Origin: Actinomycetes bacterium
Lineage (GTDB): Bacteria > Actinomycetota > Acidimicrobiia > Acidimicrobiales > Ilumatobacteraceae
DNA length: 64,000 nucleotides
Reading direction: 5' to 3'
Assembly: GCA_025356335.1 (NCBI GenBank)
Contig: JANXUF010000138.1
Coordinates: forward strand, 32,391 to 96,390
Numbering within the stretch: position 1 is the first letter of the stretch; each line of letters opens with the position of its first letter. A program made the position numbers and the translations under genes. The notes beneath the pieces are model-generated. The model made no database searches. It was given only the letters and a program-made list of their open reading frames with translations, and was not told the origin of the DNA. Below are positions 16,602-25,051 of this stretch, piece after piece.

Positions 16602-16913
16602 ATGAACGACATCGAATTGACGATCGTGACGTTGCAATTCGACGCAGCAGATCCCACGGCAATGTTGGCGATCCTCTCCAAGTACGTCGTCATGACCCGC
16701 ATGCAAGGCGGTTGCCGCAACGTCGATCTGTGTTCGTCCTGTACGCATCCGGGGCGCTATCTGGTCATCGAGAAATGGGATTCACCCGACGCCCAACGTG
16801 CCCACTTCGACTCCGACGGCATGCTGGAAATGGCCAGCGCCTGCGACGGCGTGCTGGTCAGCATGCCCCAGATCGATCTCTGGGATGGTCCGAGCGCCCA
16901 CGACCTTGCATAG
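16602..16913 (+). CDS. Antibiotic biosynthesis monooxygenase (ABM)-fold protein
   Basis: This is a 103-residue ferredoxin-like dimeric alpha/beta barrel. The pattern is a strand MNDIELTIVTLQF, helix DPTAMLAILSKYVVMTRMQGG, then CRNVDLCSSCTHPGRYLVIEKWDSPDAQRAHFDSD, as in YgiN/ABM proteins. The family includes quinol monooxygenases and haem-degrading enzymes; many members have no known substrate. The frame extends far upstream but the homologous part starts at ATG 16602. The CSSC pair in the middle is unusual and might be redox-active. Confidence 0.75.
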   Translation: MNDIELTIVTLQFDAADPTAMLAILSKYVVMTRMQGGCRNVDLCSSCTHPGRYLVIEKWDSPDAQRAHFDSDGMLEMASACDGVLVSMPQIDLWDGPSAHDLA

Positions 16914-17017
16914 GCGAAGAGGCATCGGTCCGCTGCACCACCGGGCGGGCCTTGCAGGCGAATTCTCAGGATCGAGGTATATCGTCGGCTGCAGATCTCT
17001 TGAAAGGAGACGGCCGG

Positions 17018-17848
17018 ATGGCTAACCCACTGCTCAGCGACAAGGCACTCGACCAGTCTGTCGAACGCGCCGGTTGGGCTGCCCCGCGGGGCGCTCACAA
17101 GAATATCTATGGCGGCCCGACGCAGCCGAACGACACGATCAGTCCCTGGGACCCGCCGAAGGCACCGGAGGGTGCGATGACGGTCAACGGCACGATCTCG
17201 GCCACGCTCGTCCTGTTGGCGTTGCTGCTCGTATCCGCAACCTTCGGATGGCTTGCCACCAAGGCGAACGCCGTCGGGCAGGTCAAGTTCCCGGTCATCG
17301 CCTTCGTCGGCATCTTCGTCGGCCTCGCCTGCGTGATCGGCTGCTACGTCAAGCCGAAGTACGCAAGAATCCTTGCGCCGGTCTATGCACTCGCCGAGGG
17401 CTACTTCGTCGGGGCGATCTCCAAGGCCTACAACACCTACCAGGGCGGCATCGTCACCAAGGCCGTCGGCGCAACCGTCGCCGTCTTTGCCGTGATGCTG
17501 TTCCTCTACCGCACCGGCATCATCAAGGTCACCGATCGCTTCCGCCGCATCGTCATCGGTGCCACCATGGGGATTGCGCTGTTCTACCTCGTGTCGTTCG
17601 TCATCGGCATCTTCGCCGGTGGACAGTCGTTCCTCAACTCGTCGTCGCTGCTGAGCATCGGCTTCAGCATCTTTGCGGTGATCATCGCCGCTTCGAACCT
17701 GGCACTCGACTTCGATGTGATCGAGCGCGGCGTCGCCCGGCAGCTGCCCAAGCAGATGGAATGGGTCTGTGCACTCGGGCTCGTCGTCACGCTGGTGTGG
17801 CTGTACCTCGAACTGTTGCGTCTGCTCTCCAAGCTGCAGCGTCGCTAA
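17018..17848 (+). CDS. Bax inhibitor-1/YccA family membrane protein
   Basis: The protein has 276 residues. A ~50-residue polar N-terminus precedes seven hydrophobic segments (for example ISATLVLLALLLVSATFGWLA, VIAFVGIFVGLACVIGCYV, ILAPVYALAEGYFVGAIS, IVTKAVGATVAVFAVMLFLY, WVCALGLVVTLVWLYLELLRLL). The actinobacterial Bax1-I hallmarks PVYALAEGYFVGAISKAYN and ASNLALDFDVIERGV, the latter with the conserved Asp pair, are present. The family comprises pH-sensitive calcium or ion channels and FtsH modulators. A perfect AAAGGAGA ribosome-binding site precedes the ATG. Confidence 0.9.
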   Translation: MANPLLSDKALDQSVERAGWAAPRGAHKNIYGGPTQPNDTISPWDPPKAPEGAMTVNGTISATLVLLALLLVSATFGWLATKANAVGQVKFPVIAFVGIFVGLACVIGCYVKPKYARILAPVYALAEGYFVGAISKAYNTYQGGIVTKAVGATVAVFAVMLFLYRTGIIKVTDRFRRIVIGATMGIALFYLVSFVIGIFAGGQSFLNSSSLLSIGFSIFAVIIAASNLALDFDVIERGVARQLPKQMEWVCALGLVVTLVWLYLELLRLLSKLQRR

Positions 17849-17927
17849 CCCGCAACCGCAACGGCAGTTTCGTCGCTGGTACACCGACGACTCGCTGCCG
17901 ACCCGCCAGCTCGGACACACTGATGCG

Positions 17928-18899
17928 ATGACGGACATCACAGAACGCACGGCGCATGTCAACGGCGTCGATCTGCAGGTACTCGAAGCCGGAGACCCAG
18001 CGGCGCCGCTGGTGCTGCTCTCACACGGATTCCCGGAGGGCGCGTGGTCGTGGCGTCACCAACTGCCCGTACTCGCCGATGCGGGCTACCACGTCATCGC
18101 CCCGTACCAACGCGGCTACGGCCGCTCGCCGAACCCGAAGGACATCGAGTTCTACGGCGTAGAAAACCTCGGCGACGACCTCCTCGGTCTGATCGACGCC
18201 GCAGGCCAGGAACGGGCGATCCTTGTCGGCCACGACTGGGGTGCGTTGATCACCTGGGATCTCGCCAGACTTCACCCCGAACGGTTGCGGGCGGTCGTCG
18301 GCGTCAGCGTGCCGCTCGTGCAGTGGCCGGCACCGCCGACCGACCTGTTCAAGATGCTGTACACCGACCGCTTCTTCTACATGCTGTACTTCCAACAGGT
18401 CGGCCCGCCGGAGGCCGAACTCGAAGCCGACGTTCGTGACTCGATGGCCAAGTTCCTGTGGAACGCATCCGGCGGTCCGGAACGGCCAAGCTCCGAAGGC
18501 GGCCTGCCTCCGATGGAAGGCACAGGCGTACTGACACAGATGGTCGAGGCCCCACCGCTGCCGTGGTCATGGCTCACCGAGGCAGACCTGCAGCGCTACG
18601 TCGACGACTTCACCACCTCCGGCTTCTTCGGTCCGGTGAGCTACTACCGCAACCTCGACGCCAACTATCACCTCGTCAAGGATCTACCGGTCGAGCGGTT
18701 GACGATGCCCGTCTACTTCATCGGCGGCAGCAACGACATGGTCAACCTGATGGACCCGACGGGTATCGAACGGATGCAGGGCGTGCTGCCCGATTTCCGC
18801 GGGGCAACGGTCATTCCCGGGATCGGCCACTGGACACAGCAGGAGGATCCTGAGGCCTTCAACCGCGCGCTGCTCGGCTTCCTCGCCACCCTCGACTGA
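17928..18899 (+). CDS. Alpha/beta hydrolase, epoxide hydrolase-like
   Basis: The protein has 323 residues. The oxyanion-hole motif HGFPE (30s), the nucleophile elbow VGHDWGALITWDLA (Asp nucleophile, as in epoxide hydrolases and haloalkane dehalogenases) and the catalytic His in PGIGHWTQQEDPEAFN are present. The cap region has Tyr residues (RFFYMLYFQQ, VSYYRNLDANY) that would polarise an epoxide. A cytosolic detoxifying or catabolic role is likely. CACACT at 17916-17921 lies 6 nt before the ATG, fitting the leaderless arrangement. Confidence 0.87.
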   Translation: MTDITERTAHVNGVDLQVLEAGDPAAPLVLLSHGFPEGAWSWRHQLPVLADAGYHVIAPYQRGYGRSPNPKDIEFYGVENLGDDLLGLIDAAGQERAILVGHDWGALITWDLARLHPERLRAVVGVSVPLVQWPAPPTDLFKMLYTDRFFYMLYFQQVGPPEAELEADVRDSMAKFLWNASGGPERPSSEGGLPPMEGTGVLTQMVEAPPLPWSWLTEADLQRYVDDFTTSGFFGPVSYYRNLDANYHLVKDLPVERLTMPVYFIGGSNDMVNLMDPTGIERMQGVLPDFRGATVIPGIGHWTQQEDPEAFNRALLGFLATLD

Positions 18900-18910
18900 G
18901 CGACGAAACG

Positions 18911-18963
18911 ACTTCTCCGGACCGTTTGCCGCCAAAAGTGGGGGGTAGGTGGACTCAGTTTCG
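18911..18963 (+). repeat. 53-nt intergenic element, copy 1
   Basis: This element and 44357-44409 have the same length and share both ends: acttctNNggaccgttt at the left and ggactcagtttcg at the right, with an unrelated middle of about 22 nt. Copy 1 lies before the LigD-type gene, copy 2 before the HxlR gene. No dyad symmetry is evident. Its role is unknown. Confidence 0.6.
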
Positions 18964-18992
18964 AATTGGTGGGGCGCGTTACGGTTGACGGT

Positions 18993-19991
18993 ATGGCACC
19001 TTCGAAGAGCCCAGCCATCGAAGTCGCCGTCGGGACGCGCACCGTTCGCGTCACCAACCCGGATCGCATCTACTTCCCGCTACTCGGGCTGACGAAGCTC
19101 GATCTCGTCAACTACTACCTCAGCGTCGGGCCCGGAATCGTCAACGCGCTACGCGAGCGACCCTGCATGATGCACCGCTTCCCGACGGGTCTGTCCGGCG
19201 ACAAGGTGCACCAGAAGCGTGTGCCGGCGGGCGCTCCACCGTGGCTCGAGACCGTTCGCGTCTTCTTCCCGAGGTACAAGCGCTACGCCGATGAGCTGTG
19301 CGTCACCGAATTGGCCGAGGTGATCTGGGCGGTGCAGATGTCGACCGTCGAGTTCCATCCGTGGAACTCGCGGCGCGCAGACACCGAACTGCCCGACGAA
19401 TGGCGGATCGACCTCGACCCGATGGAGGAGTGCCCATTCGACACTGTTCGCCGCGTCGCCCACGTTGCCCATCAAGTGCTCGACGAACTCGGGGCGATCG
19501 GCTGGCCGAAGACATCGGGCGGCAAGGGCATGCACATCTATGTGCGCATCGAGCCGGCATACGGGTTCACCGACGTGCGCCGGGCCGCACTGGCGTTCGC
19601 GCGAGAGGTCGAGCGGCGCGCGCCGGCCGAGGTGACGACGACGTGGTGGCGCAAGGACCGCGACCCGACGTCGCTGTTCGTCGACTACAACCAGAACGCC
19701 AGAGACCACACGATGGCCAGCGCCTACTCGGTTCGCGGATTCCCCGACGCCAGGGTGTCGACGCCGATCCGTTGGGACGAGGTCGACGATGTCATCGCCG
19801 CCGAACTCAACATCAAGACGGTCCCGAAACGCTTCGCTGACCTCGGCGACCTTCATGCCGGCATCGACGACGCAGTCTTTTCGATCACTCCGTTGCTCGA
19901 ATGGGCCGACCGTGACGAGCATGACGGAGCCGTCGATCCAGGCATCGCCGAGGGCGAGAACCCCGACGAAGCCGGCCGGGCGCCGCACTGA
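18993..19991 (+). CDS. LigD-type polymerase domain (archaeo-eukaryotic primase fold)
   Basis: The protein has 332 residues and is a stand-alone polymerase/primase domain of the bacterial end-joining protein LigD. Motifs are VRVTNPDRIYFPLLGLTKLDLVNYY at the N-terminus, the catalytic acidic pair in WRIDLDP, TSGGKGMHIYVRI, and SLFVDYNQNARDHTMASAYSVR near the C-terminus. The family fills gaps with ribonucleotides during non-homologous end joining. No Ku, ligase or nuclease domain is encoded in the window. TACGGT (18980-18985) ends 7 nt before the ATG, so the transcript is probably leaderless. Confidence 0.92.
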   Translation: MAPSKSPAIEVAVGTRTVRVTNPDRIYFPLLGLTKLDLVNYYLSVGPGIVNALRERPCMMHRFPTGLSGDKVHQKRVPAGAPPWLETVRVFFPRYKRYADELCVTELAEVIWAVQMSTVEFHPWNSRRADTELPDEWRIDLDPMEECPFDTVRRVAHVAHQVLDELGAIGWPKTSGGKGMHIYVRIEPAYGFTDVRRAALAFAREVERRAPAEVTTTWWRKDRDPTSLFVDYNQNARDHTMASAYSVRGFPDARVSTPIRWDEVDDVIAAELNIKTVPKRFADLGDLHAGIDDAVFSITPLLEWADRDEHDGAVDPGIAEGENPDEAGRAPH

Positions 19992-20079
19992 TTCACGATT
20001 CATCAGCGGTGACACAGCGGGTCGCACAAACGGTGTACGGTCGGCGCACCACTTCGAGCGGGAATGAGGTTTCTTTCCT

Positions 20080-20652
20080 ATGTCCAACACCACGCCACCC
20101 CCACCACCTTCGTTCACTCCCCCACCGGCGCCGTATCCCCAGCAACACCCGATGCCGGCGGCATACGCTCAGCAGCAACAGCCATACGGTCAGGCACCGC
20201 CGGCATACGGCCAGGTCCCGCCCGGCTACGTGTCACCCCAACAGTTCGGGCAGTCAGGTGGACTTCCTGCAGGCGTATCGCCCGCTGGCGCTGGTCTGCG
20301 CTTCGGGTCGTATCTGCTGGAAAGCGTGCTGATGGTCGTCACGCTCTACATCGGCTGGATCATCTGGGCGGCGATCCTGTCGAGTCACGGTCAGACACCT
20401 GCGAAGAAGATCCTCGGCGTCCGTGTCATCGATGCCACAACCCTCAAGCCGGTGGGCTTCGGGAAGATGTTCTTGATGCGCGGCCTCGTCGCCAGTTTCG
20501 TCGCTGCGATCGCCATTCCGATCACCCTGGGCATCCTGCTGTTCATGCCGTTCTGGGACAAGCGCAACCAGAACATCTGGGACAAGGTGTCCGGCACCTA
20601 CGTCGTCACCGACCCGAACGACGCATGGGGCACCAAAACCGTCATGCAGTAG
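20080..20652 (+). CDS. RDD family membrane protein with Pro/Gln-rich N-terminus
   Basis: The protein has 190 residues. The first ~65 residues are Pro/Gln/Tyr-rich and disordered (PPAYGQVPPGYVSPQQFGQ), a common actinobacterial cytosolic lead. The RDD-like part follows: RFGSYLLESVLMVVTLYIGWIIWA, GQTPAKKILGVRVIDATTLKPVGF (typical GxTxGKxxxGxRV loop) and a third hydrophobic segment, AAIAIPITLGILLFMPFW. Function is unknown for most RDD proteins; some are ion exchangers. It converges with the next gene 6 nt away. Confidence 0.85.
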   Translation: MSNTTPPPPPSFTPPPAPYPQQHPMPAAYAQQQQPYGQAPPAYGQVPPGYVSPQQFGQSGGLPAGVSPAGAGLRFGSYLLESVLMVVTLYIGWIIWAAILSSHGQTPAKKILGVRVIDATTLKPVGFGKMFLMRGLVASFVAAIAIPITLGILLFMPFWDKRNQNIWDKVSGTYVVTDPNDAWGTKTVMQ

Positions 20653-20658
20653 CAGGCC

Positions 20659-21207
20659 CTACAGCCTGGCGGCGAGGGCCATCGCCGAGATCGACGCCAA
20701 CTCGTTCCACGTCAGGCGATCGGCAGACCACAGTTGCTCGAACGCTGCATCGCCGGTATCGGTGAAGCCGTGCCGATTGCGGAAGTTGTACAGGAACCGC
20801 TGGCGGTTGATCGTCTGGCCGGAGCGTTCGAGCCGGCCGACGATGTACGCGTCCCACGCAGCGACGTGGGCGAGCGTCATCGTGTCGTCTGGCGGAGCTT
20901 CCCCGAAACTGCCGTCCGTCCGATCGCGGACCCGCAGCAGCATCCGGCCGAGGTTCAACGCCGTGTTCTGCTGACTCAGCTGTCGCGGCCTGCGGGCATT
21001 TTCGAACGCTCCGCTCTCGGCGCGGACGACGATCGGGTCACCCATCTCGACACGCACTCTCGACACCGGCGTCGTCTCGTCAACAGCGATATGCACATCG
21101 TGTTCGGTCATCGCCAACTGTTCGAGGACGATCGCAGCGACATCCCCGATTGCCGCTGCTTCGAACAGAACGTAGTGGAATGTCTGCGGCTCGACGGAAA
21201 CAGTCAC
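20659..21207 (-). CDS. Conserved hypothetical protein, third gene of ferritin-like operon
   Basis: This is a 182-residue protein whose start overlaps the stop of the upstream gene by 4 nt, so it is translationally coupled. No family was recognised. The N-terminal half looks beta-rich (VSVEPQTFHYVLFEAAAIGDVAAIVLEQL), with a central MGDPIVVRAESGAFENARRPRQLSQQNTALNLGRMLLRVRD and an aromatic helix LAHVAAWDAYIVGRLERSG. No membrane segment or signal peptide. Its job is presumably tied to the two upstream proteins. Confidence 0.6.
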   Translation of the reverse strand: MTVSVEPQTFHYVLFEAAAIGDVAAIVLEQLAMTEHDVHIAVDETTPVSRVRVEMGDPIVVRAESGAFENARRPRQLSQQNTALNLGRMLLRVRDRTDGSFGEAPPDDTMTLAHVAAWDAYIVGRLERSGQTINRQRFLYNFRNRHGFTDTGDAAFEQLWSADRLTWNELASISAMALAARL

Positions 21208-22160
21208 GCCGTCTCCGCTGGTTCGATGCCGGCTGGTTCGAACCCGGCTGGTTCGATGCCGGCGGTACTGTGTGCGCTGCTCTGGCGGGCGGCCCGGATG
21301 CTCTGCTTGCGTTCGTTCAGCGCCTGGAGCGATACCTCGGCAATGTCGGCGACCTCGTCGTCGGTGAAACCGGCAAGCTCACGGAACCTGCGGGCGAGGC
21401 CGATCGGCGAGTCCATCGAGTCGGAGCGTGTCCCACCGAAGGAGAACATCTTGTCGACGACCCGCTGAAATTCGAGCGCACGCTCACGCCGTGCAGGATC
21501 GTTGGCGGTCAGACTGCGGAGCCAATCGGAGCCCATCTTCACATGGGTGACCTCGTCGGCGAGCATCCAGTCCTCGCAGAATGCGAGATAGGGATCCTGT
21601 GCGAGTTCCCCGAACTCCTTCATCGTCGTGAAGACGTCGATCGCCAAGCCCTCGAGCGCTCTGTTGACTCCGGCGAGTCGCAGAACGGGATCGGTTGAAC
21701 ATGCTGCTTCGAACAACACGGTGTTCTCGGCGACGGAACCGATGTCAGAACCCATCCACTCGGCGAGCTTGACGCTGATCTCGACATGGCGCGCCTCGTC
21801 CCACGCCTGTCGGGCCATGTCCAGTTTCAAAGCGAACGGCACCTCCGCAGCTGGTGCTGCATCGGCGATCGGTTGGGTGGCGAGCGGTCCGCGCTCGGCG
21901 ATACCGGTGACCCGGAAGTCGTGGCATGTGCGGCCTGCACCCTCGAGCGCCTGGATCTCACCGACGAGGATGCCGTGCATCAACCCCCGAGCAGCATCGG
22001 CGCCGTCGCGGCGATCAGGTGTGATGCGGTTCGAGGTCTTGCTGCGCTCCTTGGCGTCGATCCTCGCCGACGCTCGTTTGTCCGCCATCCGCTCACGCAT
22101 GGTGTATCGAACGAATCGATCGTCACGAGCAAGATCCTCGACCGGCAAGAAGGTGCGCAT
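21204..22160 (-). CDS. Ferritin-like (DUF455-type) di-iron protein with a C-terminal peptide repeat
   Basis: The protein has 318 residues and reads as a four-helix ferritin-like domain: EIQALEGAGR (first Glu), ARQAWDEARHVEI (ExxH), NRALEGLAIDVFTTM (Glu) and FCEDWMLADEVTHVKMGSDWLR (ExxxExxH-like). This is the ligand spacing of DUF455/MiaE-like proteins. The C-terminus ends in a short repeat, GIEPAGFEPAGIEPAE, encoded by a tandem ctggttcgaNNccgg DNA repeat at about 21216-21260. It sits between two co-oriented genes (9 nt gap upstream, 4 nt overlap downstream). Probably an iron-dependent oxidase or iron-binding protein; substrate unknown. Confidence 0.72.
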   Translation of the reverse strand: MRTFLPVEDLARDDRFVRYTMRERMADKRASARIDAKERSKTSNRITPDRRDGADAARGLMHGILVGEIQALEGAGRTCHDFRVTGIAERGPLATQPIADAAPAAEVPFALKLDMARQAWDEARHVEISVKLAEWMGSDIGSVAENTVLFEAACSTDPVLRLAGVNRALEGLAIDVFTTMKEFGELAQDPYLAFCEDWMLADEVTHVKMGSDWLRSLTANDPARRERALEFQRVVDKMFSFGGTRSDSMDSPIGLARRFRELAGFTDDEVADIAEVSLQALNERKQSIRAARQSSAHSTAGIEPAGFEPAGIEPAETA

Positions 22161-22169
22161 GGGCCCGGC

Positions 22170-22814
22170 CTACACCGACGCCGGCTGGCGGCCGATGGAA
22201 CCCGGCCCGGCGACTCCGCCGGCGGCAACGATGAGCTTTTCGAGTCGCGCCTGATGGGCAGCGGCCCTGTCGACTTCTTCTGGTGTTTCGATCAACGACT
22301 GGATGAGCATTTCACCCTCTCGCCAGTCCTCCATGTCGTCTTGGAGGATGAACTTGAGTGAACGGATCGTCGGAGCATCCGTGATCTCGCTGGTCGCGTT
22401 GAGGTGGAAGGTGTAGGCACCAACGAGATGCGGCAGGAAGACGCGGTACACGCCGACGAGTTTTTCGATCGTCAGCCCGGGTGCTTCCGGTTCGGTGACG
22501 CCTTCGACGAAGGCGACGAATGCATCGTTCGCCGGAACCGTCAGGCGATCGGGATTCATTTCGCGCAACTCCGGCAACCGTTTGTGCCACAGTTCGGCGT
22601 GCCATGCGTGCTTGTAGCAGTGAGTACCGAGTCGCATCTTGACGTCGAGTTCCGGCACGGTGGCAACCCATCCGCCGAGCGCCTCGAACAGTTTCATCTC
22701 CGCCCATTTGTAGTTGCCGACTCGACGTGCAGTTTCTTCGACATCGAACAGGCCTGGAAGATCTCGCCGGTCCCATGGCGCAAACGGTGCCCTTGGTTTG
22801 TATGGATCAGCCAT
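22170..22814 (-). CDS. Putative metal-binding helical protein, first gene of ferritin-like operon
   Basis: The protein has 214 residues. A helical pattern with clustered His/Glu (GNYKWAEMKLFEALGGW, then GTHCYKHAWHAELWHKRLPEL, then ILQDDMEDWREGEMLI) suggests a ferritin-like metal site in parallel with the next gene, but this is inference from ligand spacing. The frame continues upstream, but the ATG at 22814 has GGGGA about 8 nt before it and begins a plausible N-terminus (MADPYKPRAPFAPWDRRDLP). The first gene of a tight three-gene transcript. Confidence 0.62.
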   Translation of the reverse strand: MADPYKPRAPFAPWDRRDLPGLFDVEETARRVGNYKWAEMKLFEALGGWVATVPELDVKMRLGTHCYKHAWHAELWHKRLPELREMNPDRLTVPANDAFVAFVEGVTEPEAPGLTIEKLVGVYRVFLPHLVGAYTFHLNATSEITDAPTIRSLKFILQDDMEDWREGEMLIQSLIETPEEVDRAAAHQARLEKLIVAAGGVAGPGSIGRQPASV

Positions 22815-22965
22815 CGAAGTCCCCGAACATTGCGATTGGTATCTCGACGAAGCGTAGCCAGCCGGGAACCGCCACGGCCCACGCTGGCGTCGCAGTCGAC
22901 CACCTGAAATGACGCTGAAGTGGCTATTTCCTCGTGTGTCTCGCGGTGAGATAACATCGAAGGGC

Positions 22966-23664
22966 ATGCGTCGTCGTACCTCAGGCCTTGCCCACCTGAT
23001 GATCCTGATCTTGGCAACGGCTGTGATCGTCATCGGAGTGGCCGCCAACAGCCGCCATAGCACTGCGGTCTCGGTGATCGACGACAGTGCGCAGCTCTCG
23101 GCGCAGGGTGCCGGTCCCGACGCGGCTGCCGCGGCCAGCAATCTCGCACCTGCAGATGGCGACGCAGCTGCCGTTGCAGACCCGGCAACGACGACGCCGG
23201 CAATCGCTGCACCTGCGGAAACGACCACGCCACTGCCGCAATATTCGCTGAACGCGGTGCCCGACAATTCCGGTACGGGCCAACGCATCGTCGTCGCCAA
23301 TGCCGCCAACATGCTCTGGATCGTCGCCGCTGACGGATCGATCGTCAACAGTTGGCTCGTTTCCGGCCGCGACGGCGTGCCGTACCCCGGTACGTACCAC
23401 ACGATGAGCAAGGCTCGCTACACACACGGCATCCTCGGCCACGAGGACATCTCGATGGAATACGCGACGCGCTTCGCGATTTCGCCGAACAAGAAGAACA
23501 CGCTCGACTTCCACGCCATCCCAGTCAGGGGCGGCCAGCCGATGCAGACAGAGTCGCAACTCGGTACCTGGCAGAGCGGTGGCTGCGTGCGCATGACGAT
23601 GGACCATGCTGCTTGGATCTTCAACAACATCCCGCTCGGCTACAAGGTCGTCGTCCTCACATAG
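22966..23664 (+). CDS. L,D-transpeptidase (YkuD) with N-terminal membrane anchor
   Basis: The protein has 232 residues. One hydrophobic segment (LAHLMILILATAVIVIGVAA) anchors it, and an Ala/Thr/Pro-rich linker to about residue 95 spans the periplasm or wall. The YkuD domain begins at RIVVANAANMLWIVAADG. Catalytic residues lie in LDFHAIP and GTWQSGGCVRMT, where SGGCVR replaces the common SHGCxR. The enzyme cross-links peptidoglycan 3-3 or attaches proteins. TAACAT (22952-22957) ends 8 nt before the ATG, consistent with leaderless translation. It converges with the kinase gene. Confidence 0.88.
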   Translation: MRRRTSGLAHLMILILATAVIVIGVAANSRHSTAVSVIDDSAQLSAQGAGPDAAAAASNLAPADGDAAAVADPATTTPAIAAPAETTTPLPQYSLNAVPDNSGTGQRIVVANAANMLWIVAADGSIVNSWLVSGRDGVPYPGTYHTMSKARYTHGILGHEDISMEYATRFAISPNKKNTLDFHAIPVRGGQPMQTESQLGTWQSGGCVRMTMDHAAWIFNNIPLGYKVVVLT

Positions 23665-23686
23665 TCGTCGAAGCGTTGAACAGGCG

Positions 23687-25051
23687 TCACGGAGCTTTCG
23701 GATTGGCGAGACGCCAGGCGGCGTGCTGCTCGCCGAGCGGCGTCGAAGGCGGACCGCCGTGCCGGTACTCGTCGAGCATCGCTCTCCAAGGACCTTCGAC
23801 CTCGAGCTTGCCGAGTAGCGCGCTGACACCCCACACGAGCCGATCGAGGATGACGAAACTCGGTGGCAGGTTGAGCTGTTCGACGACCTGTTTCGCTGGC
23901 CCCCGCAGGTCGGAAATCGTGGCGATGGTGTCCTTCATGAACTGGCGGGTGAACGTGAAACGGTCGGTCAGGTAGGGAAGATACGGCGCAGAGACGTAAT
24001 CGGCGACAGCGTCGATGTCGAGGCCGCTGTCCGGTGTGAGGAATCCGACGTGCTCCATCGCCCGGATCAGCCCGACGTGATCGCGCTCCATGACTGCGTC
24101 GAGGCACGGTGACAACCGTTCCCACTCGCCGGGCGACCAGCGCTTGACGAGCCCGAAATCGAGGAAGGTCACAGTGCCGTCGGAGTCGAACCGATAGTTG
24201 CCAGGATGCGGGTCACCGTTGAAGATACCGAGTTCGTGGACCGAGCCCTGGGCGAACCGCCAGATGATCTCACCAGCCCGATTCATCGCCGGCCGGTCAG
24301 CCTGTTCGACGAACGCCGCCCACGTGAATCCGTCGACCCAGGCGGTCGTGAGTATCCGTTCGGTCGAGAATTCCGCCAGTACAGCCGGCACATGAAAGAA
24401 CGGGTGCCCGGCATAGGCCTCGACGAAAGCCGCCTGATTGGTCGCCTCAAGGCGATAGTCCAGCTCCTCGCTCATGCGAGCGCGCAGCTCGTCGACGAGC
24501 CCCTTGGCGTCGAGGCCCTTGAGCGCGAACATCGAGAACATCGCATACAACATCTCGGCGTTGGCGAGGTCGGCGTGCAACGTGTCGGCGATGCCGGGAT
24601 ACTGCACCTTGACTGCGACCTGCAGTCCGGAACGGGTGACGGCGCGATGGACCTGCCCGATCGAAGCGGCGGCAACCGGCACCTCATCCCATTCGGCGAA
24701 GATCTCCTCCGGGGCTGCCCCGAGTTCTCGCCGCACCACAGCCGAGGCCACGCCTGCAGGTAGTGGCGGAGCGTCCGCCTGCAGGACCGCAAGTGCAGCC
24801 TGAGCGTCCGGCGGCAGGCTTTCGATGATGAACCCGAGCAGCTGCCCGGTCTTCATCATCACCCCTTTCATCTGACCGAGTTGCTTGGCGATTCCCGTCG
24901 CCGCCTCGACAGCGAAGCGCTCGTCGAGGGTGGCTTTGCGCTGCTCGCTCCGACCGAGCCGCCGCACACGGCTCACCGAATAGCGGACCCCGTTTCGAGC
25001 GGCAATCTTCCAGACCGTCGCGCCGCGAGTGACCCGCTGGTGAGTGCTCAC
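23687..25051 (-). CDS. ABC1/UbiB (AarF) family atypical kinase
   Basis: The protein has 454 residues. Family hallmarks are all visible: the KxGQ motif in GVMMKTGQLLGF, the Ala-rich loop AAASIGQVHRAV, the VAVKVQYPGI lysine, FNGDPHPGNYRFDSDGTVTFLDFGLVKRW (catalytic and metal Asp). There is no obvious C-terminal membrane pair. UbiB proteins are ATPases that support isoprenoid-quinone or lipid metabolism. Its start overlaps the stop of the DksA/TraR-like gene by 4 nt, so the two proteins are probably made in a fixed ratio. Confidence 0.9.
   Translation of the reverse strand: MSTHQRVTRGATVWKIAARNGVRYSVSRVRRLGRSEQRKATLDERFAVEAATGIAKQLGQMKGVMMKTGQLLGFIIESLPPDAQAALAVLQADAPPLPAGVASAVVRRELGAAPEEIFAEWDEVPVAAASIGQVHRAVTRSGLQVAVKVQYPGIADTLHADLANAEMLYAMFSMFALKGLDAKGLVDELRARMSEELDYRLEATNQAAFVEAYAGHPFFHVPAVLAEFSTERILTTAWVDGFTWAAFVEQADRPAMNRAGEIIWRFAQGSVHELGIFNGDPHPGNYRFDSDGTVTFLDFGLVKRWSPGEWERLSPCLDAVMERDHVGLIRAMEHVGFLTPDSGLDIDAVADYVSAPYLPYLTDRFTFTRQFMKDTIATISDLRGPAKQVVEQLNLPPSFVILDRLVWGVSALLGKLEVEGPWRAMLDEYRHGGPPSTPLGEQHAAWRLANPKAP

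Noticed and set aside
18993..19991. Complete end-joining locus (Ku plus LigD)
   Set aside because: Only the polymerase domain is present; no Ku, ligase or nuclease domain exists in the window.
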